Positions 32,535 through 43,548 of a DNA stretch of 64,000 nt are shown in pieces. Position 1 is the stretch's first letter. Every line of letters starts with the position of its first letter. The notes below the pieces were generated by a model. It did not search any database. It was not told the origin of the DNA and saw only the letters and a list, made by a program, of their open reading frames with translations. Source of the stretch: Rhipidocladum racemiflorum (Eukaryota > Streptophyta > Magnoliopsida > Poales > Poaceae); contig CM070577.1 of NCBI GenBank assembly GCA_036346355.1, positions 11,159,666 through 11,223,665 of the forward strand, given 5' to 3'. The position numbers and the translations under genes are program-made.

Positions 32535-35231
32535 TGTGACGGACCGCCTTTTTAGGGGCAGTGTGAAACTCACAACAGTTACCCAGGAAGACTAACTGTT
32601 GTAAAACAAGAGTAAAATTACCTGGCCAAAAGCCAATTCAACACTTTTTATTCAATATAGCTTACTAACGACCGGATTTTACAAGGGAAGCATCCAAGCT
32701 TCTAGACTTACACTACCAAAAGAAGGAAACCACAGGCAGGGCCTGAGCGAAGACAAGACCTAAAACCAGACTAAATCGCCATCTACGACCTCCTGGTAGG
32801 CTCCGGCTTCTTCGAACTCTGAAGGGCTGGTTTTGCAAGGGTGAGTACAGAGTACTCAACAAGTCGTACGGAACCACTGAATACTATATGTAGGGTTAAT
32901 CAAGGGATGGCAGTAGGGTTTAGTATCTGGATGCAGTTTTATTTCATAATTCATTTTACATTTGAAGCACAAATCAAATAACTAAGTAATTTGAATTTCA
33001 CAAGGTTCAACAACACTTAACCAATTCCTTCGTAATTACCAAAACAGTAACTTGAGCTTAGTTACGGGTATCAACCCCGATTTCCAACTTAACTTCATTA
33101 ACCGGAAGTACGGCGTAACCGATTACAATTAAGATTAACTCTGCAGAGCGGCTCAGCTTTACCCACAAGATATCTATAACCTTTATGCCAATCTCGAGTT
33201 TTCATGCAACTTAAATGCATGTGGCCCAGTTTAGACTATCACGGCATTTCGTTTAATCATTCCTGTCCTTTAGTTGTTTACCGATAGTACCGCTACCTTG
33301 GACTCAGGGTCCCCATTAGCGTCTACCGTTGTGAGAACCAAGAATGCCACTTTGGACCATTCCTCGTTTCCACCCCTCCGGTCCATTTCTCGCCGGAAGG
33401 CTAGGTCCCCATTCTCTTCCAGAGAATGGTAGCCACCAAGACAGTCAATTATTATCTCAGAATGATTAACTTAATGAGCCGTGGTTTGATACGGGTCACC
33501 GACTCACCCGACCTGTGGTTGAGCGGAAACTAAGTTATTTACTTTGCTCAAGTGGATTATTAACCTTACACTTTTGCCAAAGACCAAGCCTTCATTCACA
33601 AACCCATTCCGGTACTCGCAGTACCGGCCACCAGACCAAACAAGGCATTAATCACCAGCCGGGGATCGGAATCTCATCCACTCCGGGATTTATCCGATAC
33701 TGTCCCCCTGACTGCAGCACTTTTATAAACAATCCGAATCGGAGATTCGGCAGCATTTTCTTTAAATCCAGGTTTTGAACTAACCTAATAATATTACCTA
33801 GCCTATTCATGGCAATAAGCAATTAACTAGGGTTCCAAAGGATTAATAGGGTTTAATTATTTCAAGGAGGTTTCAGTAAGCAATTTCGGCATTACCTAAT
33901 TATCATGTCATTCTAAAATACCGGATTTCATTAATTCAAATACAGTAAAATAATGCGATATAAAATAATTACTACTATAGCATGGCATGATAGGATCAAT
34001 ATGATCAAAGGGTGTACGGCTTGCCTTGCGCGGCAGCTGGATCGGACGAGTCGTCGAGGAAGTAGTCGTACTGCGCTCCCGTCTGGTCCGACGTCTGCTC
34101 CGGGAACTGCTCCGACTCCAGGGACTGCTCTGGCTCCACTGGCGTCTCAACGGTCGAATCTAGCGCGAAAAGACAACCAACATAAATAAACGACAAAACA
34201 ATAACTGAAAAAGAAAACGGAATCAAACTAAAACCTAAATCGAGCCTAAGGGAACGGAGGGCAAAACGGGGATTTGGGAATTTTCTGGACTTCGGATTTG
34301 GGAACGGACAGCATTTCTGGACTCAGTGGATCGAAACGGTTCGGGAAAAGTATTTGGTGGGGCCCTGGGCTTTTCCGGGATTTTTCTGGATTTTCTGGGC
34401 TATTTTTGGAATTAATACGAATTTTCGGAATTAATTAATTAATTAAAAATCCGAAAAACCGTTTTACTGTTCCCATGGGAACGGGCCGAATTCGGCTAAT
34501 CGCCACGCTCACTGCCCGCGGGCGAGGACGCTGGTTGGCCGACCGGCCAAAGACGGCGGTAAGGCGGGCCACCGCGAGGAAGGGAGAGGGGAGCCGACGG
34601 GCGGGCCCGCTGCCGCTGGGCGTGGGGGAGGGGCTAGGCACGGAACAGGGCGAGGCGAGGGCGAGGGCGGCGAGCGCGGCGGGCGCTGACCCATGGCGGC
34701 CGGGCCGCGAGGGCGAGTGAGGAAGGAAGGGGCTCACCACGGCGAGGAGGCGGGCGAGTGGAGAAGGCGGGGAGGCGGGGTTTTATAGGGCGAGCGGGAG
34801 GCAGCGGCCGGAGACGGCGGCGACGCGGCGGCGCGGCGGGCGCGAGGCGGCGCGACGGCGCCGCGGCCGGGGAGAGGACGGGCAAGGCGGCGGCTTTGTG
34901 CGATCGAGCGACCACGCTGCACGGGCGGCGGCGAGCGGCGTGGCAGCCGAGCGGCGCGGAGCGGCCGGACGCGAGGGCGACGCCGAGGCGGCGGCCACGG
35001 AGGCGGTCGGCCACGCGAGCTGGGCCGGCCGAGGAGAAGCGGTGGCGGCAGCGCGCGAGCGCCAACGGCCGAGGAGCGAGCCATCGGGCCGGACGGGAGC
35101 AGGCCGACGGCCCAAGAAACAAGGATTCGGCCCAACGAGGTTAGAGATTTCAAACTCGAATTCCAAATTCAAAAATCCAAAATCCAAATGCAAATCAATT
35201 CAAATTCATTTTGAAATTTGAGGTTGTTTCA
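32535..35231 (-). mobile_element. 2.7-kb solo LTR, minus orientation
   Basis: Flanked by the perfect 5-bp duplication TGCAC (32530-32534, 35232-35236). On the minus strand it starts TGAAACAACCTC and ends GCGGTCCGTCACA. It has AATAAAAAG near 32640 and a segment with 'gagtactctgtactcaccc' like other grass gypsy LTRs. No gag or pol. The GC-rich block 34470-35130 gives overlapping open frames in all directions and is not a gene. Confidence 0.9.
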
Positions 35232-35496
35232 TGCACTGCGGTGACCCGGGCAATGGAGCTGGTGGCACCAGACCTCTTTTTTTCAGTCAGCAGTTCGATT
35301 TTTCTGAGCTCGTATCGTCGGGGAATATAGTAACTGCATCTGTAAGAGTAAATCTTGGAATTTGGAATTTACGGCCTCCCTTACAGCACTCTCGATAGAT
35401 CGACGTGATCAGTTTTTATAGAATACTAACTTAGAATAAATTTATTGTGGAAGAAGAATTAAGAGAGGGAGGAGAGTTAGGATATATCCTATTTGA

Positions 35497-35596
35497 GAGG
35501 ATAAAAAGGCTAGAGGATAACAATTGGTACCAGAGCGAGTTGGTAGGAGGATAAAAAAGCTAGAGGATAACAATTGGTACCGGAGCAAGCTGGTCG
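35497..35596 (+). repeat. 50-bp tandem duplication
   Basis: The unit starting GAGGATAAAAAGGCTAGAGG and ending 'gttggtag' occurs twice, 50 bp apart, with a few changes. The rest of 35237-35684 shows no gene. Confidence 0.8.
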
Positions 35597-35684
35597 GGTA
35601 AGAAGGAAAAAATTAATTGAGTAGGGTGATTGCTAGACACCAGGCATTAGAAAAGTTACATCTACAGTAATGTGGTATGTGTAA

Positions 35685-36070
35685 GGCCATGTTTGGATGG
35701 GCTAAAACTAATTGTTAGCTGGGTAATGGCTAGAGCTAATTGTTAGTCAGCTAATAATTAGTCCATCTAAAATTAGTCCAGGGCTGTTTGGATACATGAC
35801 TAATGGTTGGGCTAATTTCTTAGAAAAGTCATGTCTTCCCCTCTCATAATGGGTGAGGAAATGAGGATAAGGTCAGCACGATGGTATTTCAGACTTTTCC
35901 CAGCGTGTTACATGCTATTAGTCCAAATTAGCTCCTCCCCACCAACTAATGGACTAATTGTTAGCTAAGGGGTTGGCTTAAAATTAGCCCACCTATTAGT
36001 CTTCCTGTTTGGATAGATTAGAGTTAATTTTTAGCCAGCTAACAATTAGTCCAGGGATCCAAACATGGCC
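35685..36070. mobile_element. Tourist-like MITE (PIF/Harbinger)
   Basis: 386 bp with terminal inverted repeats GGCCATGTTTGGAT and TAA on both sides (35682-35684, 36071-36073). The trinucleotide TAA duplication and these ends define Tourist MITEs. Inner repeats 'ctaattgttagc' extend the symmetry. Non-coding. Confidence 0.9.
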
Positions 36071-36253
36071 TAAATGAAATTTATAGAAACTATCCATTAG
36101 GTGTTATGACATCAGCAGTGTCTATAGAGTGTCACGTAAGATTTAAGATAATTGGCCTGAAGAAAAAATTAAAGAAAAATAGAGAAGCTATATATGTATC
36201 ATGTAAGATATAGCTCGGCCACATAGACCATATCTCATGCGAGACATAGCTTG

Positions 36254-36879
36254 CACTACTACAGATCAGACCATCAATCCCGGTTAACAACGGTCATCGC
36301 ATCGGTTTTGAATCGGTACCGATATCCGGATCGATGCTCATTGGGCATCGATGTCGGTTGGTATGAGCATCGATCCGGTTCCACCAACCTAGCATCGATA
36401 GTACTAGAAATATTTCAAAATATATCGAGAATGTATGGAAGAAGTGGGACTCGAACCCGCAACCTCGTGACTCCAACCTCACCCTTCTAACCAACTCACC
36501 CACCATCGCTGCATCGATATACATAGAATATGCATTCCTTTTGAACTTTCCTCGAACGAGGCATTAGTACCGGTTCAGAACACGAACCGGATCGATGCAC
36601 TCATCAAGACGGTTGGTAACACGAACCTGCATCGATGCCATCACATTAGTATCGGTTGGTAACACGAACCGCATCGATGCCCTCGCATCTTCAAGATCTT
36701 GGTTCGTGTCACGAACCGGTACTAATGTGAGGGCATCAAGACGGTTCGTGTTACCAACCGGTACTGAAAGCCTACTACAGCCCTGTAGCTAATGAACCGG
36801 TATTGATGTCACTATCAGTACCGGTTCAAATACAATCGGTACTGATGGGTCGGTATGGAAGGCCAGATCTGTAGTAGTG
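36254..36879. mobile_element. short non-autonomous CACTA element
   Basis: Perfect 14-bp inverted ends CACTACTACAGATC, with the 3-bp duplication TTG at 36251-36253 and 36880-36882. The interior has many 'accggttcgtgttacc' and 'catcgat' repeats of the kind found in CACTA subterminal zones. 626 bp, no transposase. Confidence 0.92.
36440..36504 (-). other. tRNA-like sequence inside the CACTA element
   Basis: On the minus strand it has a good internal B box (GGTTCGAGTCC, 36457-36447) and an A-box-like GTGAGTTGGTTAG upstream. The T stem has one mismatch and no 7-bp acceptor stem forms, so it is a tRNA-derived relic rather than a working tRNA gene. Confidence 0.55.
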
Positions 36880-36882
36880 TTG

Positions 36883-37640
36883 GACATGTAAACCAATTCA
36901 AAAATTTGTATTGAAGAGGAGGGTTGTGTCTAAAGCAGTAAATAATAGGTGAGAGAAACGAATAGAAAATAGTAATATAGAACAAAATGTATCGAGAGTT
37001 TGTATCTATATGAGGTGGCAATCCTTTTCGTCGCATGTAGAGGTGTGAGTTGAGAGATCAAGTGTTTCAGTTCCTACGCACGCAGCTGCAGATCAACCAA
37101 TTAAAAACGCAAAAAATGCACGCGATGGACGATCGATGGACGTCGGAATTAACAGCATCGATCTCCTCCCATTTGCTATTTACAAAAAATCCGGATGTTT
37201 TTGTCGTAAAAAACATCCAAACTTTGAACCGTACGATCAAAACACACATCCGTAGGATCAACCCACCTCGAATTCAAGGGGGCGTGTGCATCGATCTGAA
37301 AGCAAATCCAATGGTCAGGAATTTGGATGATGGTTGCTAAAGAAAACATCCGGATGAAACTTATCAAAACCCTTACAAAAAACCATCCTATGTATGGGGG
37401 AAGTTAAAACATCCTGCTGTAAAAAAAAACACAGCTGGGATCTCCACAAAAACATATATACGATCAAGAGTTTGATCAGTGTTTCATCGTGGAGAAATAA
37501 AGGTGTACATAACCTTACATCTTACAAGTATTTACCAAAAGGAGAATGGAAGGAAGCAAAGACCTTAATTAAGTAGATTTAGTCACTTAACCATAAAAAC
37601 CAGTAAGTACACCACGGGCTTTGGCACCAACTAGTAGGAG
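36883..37640. other. intergenic spacer downstream of the small gene
   Basis: No gene. 37180-37420 has repeated 'aaacatccggatg' and 'aaaacatcc' phrases suggesting an unidentified MITE, but no termini were found. Confidence 0.35.
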
Positions 37641-37722
37641 TGGCGTAGTTTAGCCGCTAGACTCGAAGAGCACAGAGGAGCACGTACTAACATCGTACGC
37701 GCGTGCGTGCCTTCGCTATCTA

Positions 37723-37992
37723 TTAAGCGCCAACCTTGTAGCTGCCGATGTCCTCCTTGATCACCTCGAGGTCCCTGGAGGCGGCCACGGCCACCGACAT
37801 CGCCCGCCGGTGGCGCCCCGCGGGCGGCCTCGCCTGCTGCTCGGCGGCCGCTCCGCCGTCCGGCGCGGCCTTCCGGTGCTCGCCGCCGCCGTCGGCCGCC
37901 GGCACGTCGTCGAGGGCGGCGAGGTTCTCCGGGAGCACGAACACGCTCTGCGACGCCCTCCGCTGGTGACGCCCGGGCCGCTGCGACGACAT
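37723..37992 (-). CDS. small basic protein of unknown function (89 aa)
   Basis: The frame begins MSSQRPGRHQRRASQSVFVL and ends DLEVIKEDIGSYKVGA. It is rich in Arg and Ala, with no signal peptide or membrane segment. The ends look more constrained than the Ala/Gly-rich middle, as in small conserved plant proteins, but I cannot name the family. A TATA box (38161-38154 on the minus strand) lies about 160 bp upstream, giving a plausible short leader, and third codon positions are GC-rich like the histone gene. An ATG 81 bp upstream in another frame has no such support. It is probably a real intronless gene. It lies 0.5 kb from a CACTA element. Confidence 0.65.
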   Translation of the reverse strand: MSSQRPGRHQRRASQSVFVLPENLAALDDVPAADGGGEHRKAAPDGGAAAEQQARPPAGRHRRAMSVAVAASRDLEVIKEDIGSYKVGA

Positions 37993-38153
37993 ACTCGAAG
38001 GTTGCTAGCTGCGGCCGGCGAGGCAGCCGTAGAGGTAGGTGTGAATGTGTGATGTGCCTGCAAGAGCTTAACAAGTCCTTAGCTCTAGGGTCACATGGGT
38101 TGTAGCCTGTAGGTTATGGTGGTCGTGTGAGAAGAGAACTACGAGGTCAGGCC

Positions 38154-38161
38154 TATATATA
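38154..38161 (-). promoter_or_regulatory. TATA box of the small gene
   Basis: TATATATA (palindromic, in the minus-strand context CTTATATATAGGCC) sits about 160 bp upstream of the start codon at 37992. Confidence 0.6.
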
Positions 38162-39034
38162 AGACGAGCCTAATGCTCCGTGTATTATGTACAGGTAGCA
38201 CAGGGTAATAATAGAAATTAGATTTAGCTATTAATTTGTTAAGCCTATTTCTAATGTTCTACTATCGGATGAAATATAAATAAATACTAGCTAATTTAAT
38301 ACATTGAATAAAAAATAAATGATCTATATTAAATTTAATGTATCATTATATTGAATTTAGTATACATGTTAAAAGAAAACTTACAAGAAAGAGAGGAGCT
38401 TTTAATCCTATCTTTCATTCGACAAAGTATGATCATGATCCTAATAGAAAAATTACATAAACCTCACAGAACAATTCAACTTTTGTGGGCACCAAGAGAA
38501 GTTCACCGTCACTATAGGAAAACGATTTGTTTTCGACGGTCACACCTATTTTCATCAGTCAAAAACAAAACCGACGTAATTACAAATGTTATTTCGTCGG
38601 CACGGACAACACCGATGAAAATACCAATATCTTCGTCGGCCCAGCCAACGTTAACATATCCGCACACTATTTTCGTCGGCTGAGCCGATGTAAACACGTA
38701 TTTTCGTCGGCTGGGCCGACGATAATATATGGCCTAATGCCACGTGCAAATTTTGAATTTTCGGAGAACTATTATAGTCGGCCTGGCCGACGAAAATAAT
38801 CCCAAAAAGTAAAAAAAAAGTCACATGTTGGGCCCACAATATATTTTCGTCGGCTCGGCTGACGGCAATAGAGCCATGTCAGCGGTCGGCACAATTTTGG
38901 TCGGCCCAGCCGACGTTAACATAGCCACATCACCGGTCACACTATTTTCGTCGGCCCGACCGACGGAAATAAGCAACCATCGACTAAATAGAAGTAGAAG
39001 TTTTTCAATCCTTTCTTTCGGTTAGTTTTTTCTT

Positions 39035-39295
39035 TTCTTTCTGTCATCCCTTTTCCTCGCCATCATCGCTGGCCGCTTCCACCTAACCGCCGCTTCTCCG
39101 CGCCTCCGCCACGCTTCGTCGCTCCCCGTGCCCGGCTGAGCGCCCGCTCGCCCGCCACCCGGATCGGCCGTGGCGCTTCGTCTGCGCCACCGCCCCGCCT
39201 CGGCAGTTGCCACACCCGATCAAGGCCGCCCGGCCGTGCCGTCCCCATCCGCACCGCGTGCACCCCACGCCCGGCTGCATTTGTTTGTTGGGGTA
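39035..39295 (+). other. GC-rich leader exon of the CACTA element
   Basis: A short GC-rich stretch (39060-39290) ends with TTGGGGTAAGT, a good splice donor at about 39292. It looks like the untranslated first exon of a CACTA gene; its long frames on both strands have no domain. Confidence 0.4.
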
Positions 39296-39390
39296 AGTCA
39301 TAATTTTGGTTCATGTGATGCTAGTATGCAAGTATCTCTTAGATTTAATTAGGGTATATGTGATTGTTAATTTTACATTTTTTTCGTGTT

Positions 39391-39745
39391 TGTAATTGAA
39401 ATGTAATGTTAGAAGATGCCATGAAGTTATCCGCTGTTAGATAATCAGGTGATGATGGATCTTATCACATCTGAAAACATCTTTTTTGTAATTGTAATGT
39501 TAGAAGATGACATGAAGTTATCCGTTGTTAGATAATCAGGTGATAAGAGTGAAATTTTGTTGTCAAATTTTGATTATCCATGCTTGTATGTAATTTCCTA
39601 TAGAATTGATCATTTCCTATAGAATTTTGATGATCCATGCTTGTATGATTGACCATGTATGTAATTTCCTATAGAATTGATCATTTCCTATAGAATTTTG
39701 ATGATCCATGCTTGTATGTATGTAATTTTCTATAGAATTGATCAT
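39391..39745 (+). repeat. two small tandem repeats in the CACTA intron
   Basis: A ~55-bp unit with 'gaagttatccg(c/t)tgttagataatc' occurs at about 39395 and 39490. Then 'tttcctatagaattgatcat' with 'tgatgatccatgcttgtatg' recurs about three times between 39593 and 39745. Confidence 0.75.
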
Positions 39746-39849
39746 TCACATAGCGTGAAGTGGAATGGCAAAATTTGATGATCCATGCTTGCTAATTGGT
39801 GTCACAATACGTATATTTGTTTTTGTTCTTGTATCTATAATTCTTTTAG

Positions 39850-40171
39850 GATATTTTAGCTACGCACCTTGGATCTGCTGCTGTTAACTTGACTACATTT
39901 CATCCTCCTCCTGCACCTCCTTTCTTCCAAGCTCCGCAATTGGTATTTACTAGTAACTTGTCATTTTTAGAATGTTGGTCTTTCCTGTGAAATTAACTAA
40001 TAACCACTTTGATTTCTATAGGGTTCGACAACACCGCCTGCTGGACCAGGAACAAATGTTGGAGGTGATGTTGCTAGTGGTTCGGAGACACCTATCGACC
40101 AATTTCTCAATTCAGGGGGTGATGCAGATAGTGGCCACAACTTCTACACACCTCCAAGTTCAACAATTTAA
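39850..40171 (+). pseudogene. last exons of a CACTA second gene (TNPA-like)
   Basis: Two exon-like pieces are joined by a GT-AG intron: one ending with a Pro-rich run (FHPPPAPPFFQAPQL, about 39953), the next starting GSTTPPAGPGTN (40021) and ending SGHNFYTPPSSTI then TAA at 40169-40171. Pro-rich C-terminal exons like this close CACTA second genes; the rest of the gene is deleted. Confidence 0.5.
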
Positions 40172-40768
40172 TTTTATGATAACCGTGTTATATGTGACTG
40201 CTTATCGTCTTATGCACTGATATAGAATAATTTGATGAATGTTATGAGATGACGTATGGGATGAATGTTATGTGATGAGATGAATGTTATGAGATGAATG
40301 CTTATTGTCATAATGTGTATGAGATGATATAAATGATGAATGTGCATGTGATGGCATGTGGATATTATAATTTCTGTGAATTTATGTGAATTGTGTGATT
40401 TTCTGGGAATTTTTTACTTTTTTTTTCAAAATAATCTATTTTCGTCGGCTTGGCCGGCGAAAATACTTCGACATCTTATTTTCGTCGCCCTGGCCGATGA
40501 AAATACAAGTTTTATATTTTCGTCAGCCTGGCCGACAAAACTAATGTGACACGTCAGTTTCTACGCTGGCAGGTGCTCATCGGCACACTAATATCGTCGG
40601 CTAGTCTAGGCCGACGAAAATACATTAATTTCATCGGTGGCCGACGAAATAAGTCGTATTTTTGTCTAGATATTTTCGTCGGTATATTTTCATCGGATTT
40701 TTGACGGTTTTTGACTTATTTTCGTCGGTTTTTGGCCGACAAAAATATATCACTTTCCTGTAGTGCGT

Positions 40769-42460
40769 GTTCCCGTCATGGTGTTTTTTTTCCTTTTTAA
40801 TGGGAGTGGAAATGGAACAGTGAGAGAAAAAACTCAGAAGTACCAAGGTCTTTTTTTCAAAAAAAAAAAAACAGTGGCAGGATCTATTTGTAATATTAGT
40901 TTATCGATAAAGGATTTCTTTGTGAATATGCCGAAACACGGGACATTTTTGAAAAAAAAACTATAAAAGGACTTAAATGTTATTTTAAGATTTACGAAGG
41001 ACTTTTTCGCAAAAAACTACCACATAGCCCTCTTAGCTGGCCTCTAATGCTAGGCTGCATATAATATATATATACTAGGTCAATAAGCGCGGCGCATGTC
41101 GCGAGCGTGAGCGAAAAACGAATTTGCGTTTTTTCAGAGAAAAAATTGACCTATACATATATTTTGCCGGCGAAAATATTTTTTCCGGGGAAAACGGAGA
41201 AAAGACCTGTACGTAAGGAACGAGGACCCGTTTGTAATTCTTTTGGACCTGATCGCTATCCAAAAAAATTAGAAAAGGGCTCATTCGTGATTTGTATTTA
41301 ACGAGAGTTTTTTTCCCATAAAGTAGCAAATGAGGGACCTAAACGCAATTCGTAATCGATTTTCTTGCCCTCATAAAAAATCGCGAAGGACCTTCTCATA
41401 ATTTGGAAGGACCTATCTATGATTTAAAGAAATGGAGGGGCTTTTTCGCAAAAACACTGGTATGACACCTGGACACCACAGAAGGCTCTCAAACCTCCCG
41501 GATGTAATTGGGTTATAATGCGCTAACAACTATTTGTCAATCTATTTTTATTGATTACGAAGCAGTTTTTTGAATCCGAATTGGGGTAAAGTTTTAGTAG
41601 ATCGAAAATTTGGTTTTAGCTTTCGCACAATCATTCACTCCCACTCTGATTGCTATATCCGTATATATCGATCCTACATGCACAATAGCAGGTGGTGGGG
41701 AATTGGCTGCCTATCTCAACAGCGACACAACTGCCTAGAGCAACAAGATGAGGACTTCATATTTTGCAGTGGTGGCATGAGCACAAGATTACATATCCAA
41801 TGCTTTACATATTAGGATGAGATGTGTTAATAGTTCTTGTCTCTACGATTTCTTCAGAATCCGCTTTCAGTCTATCCGAAAGAATAATCGAGGTGAGAAG
41901 AACAAATCTACCAAATGAGATGGTGAAAATACTTCTCATTGTGAAAGATTAGGAACAAGCTGAACAATGAGCTTAACACACTACAGAAAATGTTGGGCTG
42001 GCGGCAACGTTTGAAAATCTTTATCTTGATCAGGAAGAATAATTGTAATCTTCATTTTTTTTCTTGTACCACTGAGTTGTAGTTTATACTCTTTTTTTTA
42101 CTAAGGTTTTCTCATGTTGAATTTTTATTTGGCAAAATTTTTAATGAGGCTGCTAAACATAAATAAAGCTCATTATTCCAATTATTTGTGTTATTTTATA
42201 ATTTATTTCATATTTTTAGCTTTTTATCAATTTATATATATATTTAAAAGTTTTTCCTACATCCTTTTAGTTTTTCTAATTATTCTAATTTTTCCCATTT
42301 TTATGAGTTTTTTTAATTTTCTGTATTTTCCATACTTTTCCAATTTTCTAATATTTTTCCAATTTTTTTTTTTTAAATTTGAATTTCTTTTAGCACCAAC
42401 AGGCCGTTCGGCCCGTCGACCCACAGGGCAACAGTCATGCTTAGACCATACCTCAGCACA
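40769..42460. other. intergenic, low-complexity AT-rich region
   Basis: 40840-41460 holds poly-A and poly-T phrases with 'ttttcgcaaaaa' and 'ggacct' repeated irregularly, similar in style to 46690-46950. 42100-42390 is a long T-rich tract. No gene, RNA or element termini supported. Confidence 0.4.
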
Positions 42461-42888
42461 TGGGCCAGAATAGCACGAGCCATTTATTAGCAGGGCCTAA
42501 ACGCGCGTGCCGCCGACAAACAGATCATTCCGCACAAACTTCGAAAAGGCAAAAAAAAAAAAACCGTTCAAGTTGCCCAACCGCACGATCCCGCATCACC
42601 TCCAGTGTCTCGTGCGATTGGTCGCTTCACCTCTCCACCGGATCGCCAAACCACATCCAACGGCTGAAATTTATCGACCCGGCGCCGCTAGCGCTCCAGA
42701 TCGCAGCACCGCCCCCACATCCTCCGTCCTCCGCCGTGAACACACACACAGAAAACACAAACGAGCACCTCACCCCAAAAAAACAAGCCAAAAAAAAAAA
42801 AAAACCAAATAAATCGACCGGGGAAAAGGAAAGGAGCAAGAAAAAACGTGTGAAGGGAGAAAAGCTTCGGAGCTCGCGAAGATCGGCG

Positions 42889-43448
42889 ATGGAGGTGGGA
42901 GCGAAGGTGCCGAAGAAGGCCGGCGCGGCGGGGCGCCGCGGCGGGGGCGGCCCGAAGAAGAAGCCCGTCTCCCGCTCCGTCAAGGCCGGCCTCCAGTTCC
43001 CCGTCGGCCGCATCGGCCGCTACCTCAAGCAGGGACGCTATTCGCAGCGCATCGGCTCCGGCGCGCCGGTCTACCTCGCCGCCGTCCTAGAATACCTCGC
43101 CGCCGAGGTGGGCCACGCACATGCACCCGGGCTGCCCGTACCCACCGCAAAACCGGCCTGATTTGCCCTGCGTCCTATTTTTAGGTCCTCGAGCTGGCGG
43201 GGAACGCGGCGCGGGACAACAAGAAGAACCGGATCATCCCGCGGCACGTGCTGCTGGCGATCCGCAACGACGAGGAGCTCGGGAAGCTGCTGGCCGGCGT
43301 CACCATCGCGCACGGCGGAGTGCTGCCGAACATTAACCCCGTGCTTCTCCCTAAGAAGACCGCCTCCGCCGCCGCCAAGGAGGCCAAGGAGGCCAAGTCG
43401 CCCAAGAAGGCCACCACCAAGTCGCCCAAGAAGGCGGCCGCCGCGTAG
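42889..43448 (+). CDS. histone H2A (H2A.W-type), two exons
   Basis: Exon 1 42889-43107, intron 43108-43184 (77 bp, GT-AG, phase 0), exon 2 43185-43448; 160 aa. The histone fold is complete: AGLQFPVGRIGRYLK, GAPVYLAAVLEYLAAE joined by the splice to VLELAGNAARDN, then RNDEELGKLL and GVLPNINPVLLPKK. The C-terminal tail carries two SPKK motifs (AKSPKKATTKSPKK), which in plants mark the heterochromatic H2A.W class and bind linker DNA. The N-terminal tail is Gly-rich and longer than in canonical H2A. The intron site matches other plant H2A genes. It pairs with H2B in nucleosomes. Codon use is strongly GC3-biased, like other grass genes. No frameshift or missing core residue. Confidence 0.97.
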
Positions 43449-43524
43449 GCCCGGCACGTGCAATGTCGGTGCCCCGTCTCTCTCTCTCACTGTCTGGTCT
43501 GTACCGAAACGCTCCTAGTTGTCA

Positions 43525-43548
43525 TCGTCGTCGTCGTCGTCGTCGTCG
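43525..43548 (+). repeat. (TCG)n microsatellite in the H2A 3' UTR
   Basis: Eight TCG units, about 80 bp after the stop codon. A polyadenylation-like AATAAG follows at about 43698. Confidence 0.85.

Larger units (their letters stand above)
38510..40765 (+). mobile_element. internally deleted CACTA element
   Basis: Ends CACTATAGGAAAACGA and, reverse complemented on the right, CACTACAGGAAAGTGA; 3-bp duplication CGT at 38507-38509 and 40766-40768. Both subterminal zones (38520-38990, 40435-40750) carry many copies of TTTTCGTCGGC and its reverse complement, often as palindromes around GGCC or GGCCC; these are expected transposase-binding sites. 2,256 bp, with only remnants of coding sequence inside. 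Confidence 0.93.

Noticed and set aside
34634..35221. Several 100-160-codon frames on both strands
   Set aside because: All lie in the GC-rich block of the solo LTR 32535-35231.
36440..36504. A functional tRNA gene on the minus strand
   Set aside because: The internal boxes are present but no acceptor stem forms and the T stem has a mismatch; kept only as a tRNA-like relic.
37631..38074. 147-codon minus-strand frame overlapping the small gene
   Set aside because: An alternative frame of the same GC-rich stretch; the 89-aa frame has the better start context and conserved-looking ends.
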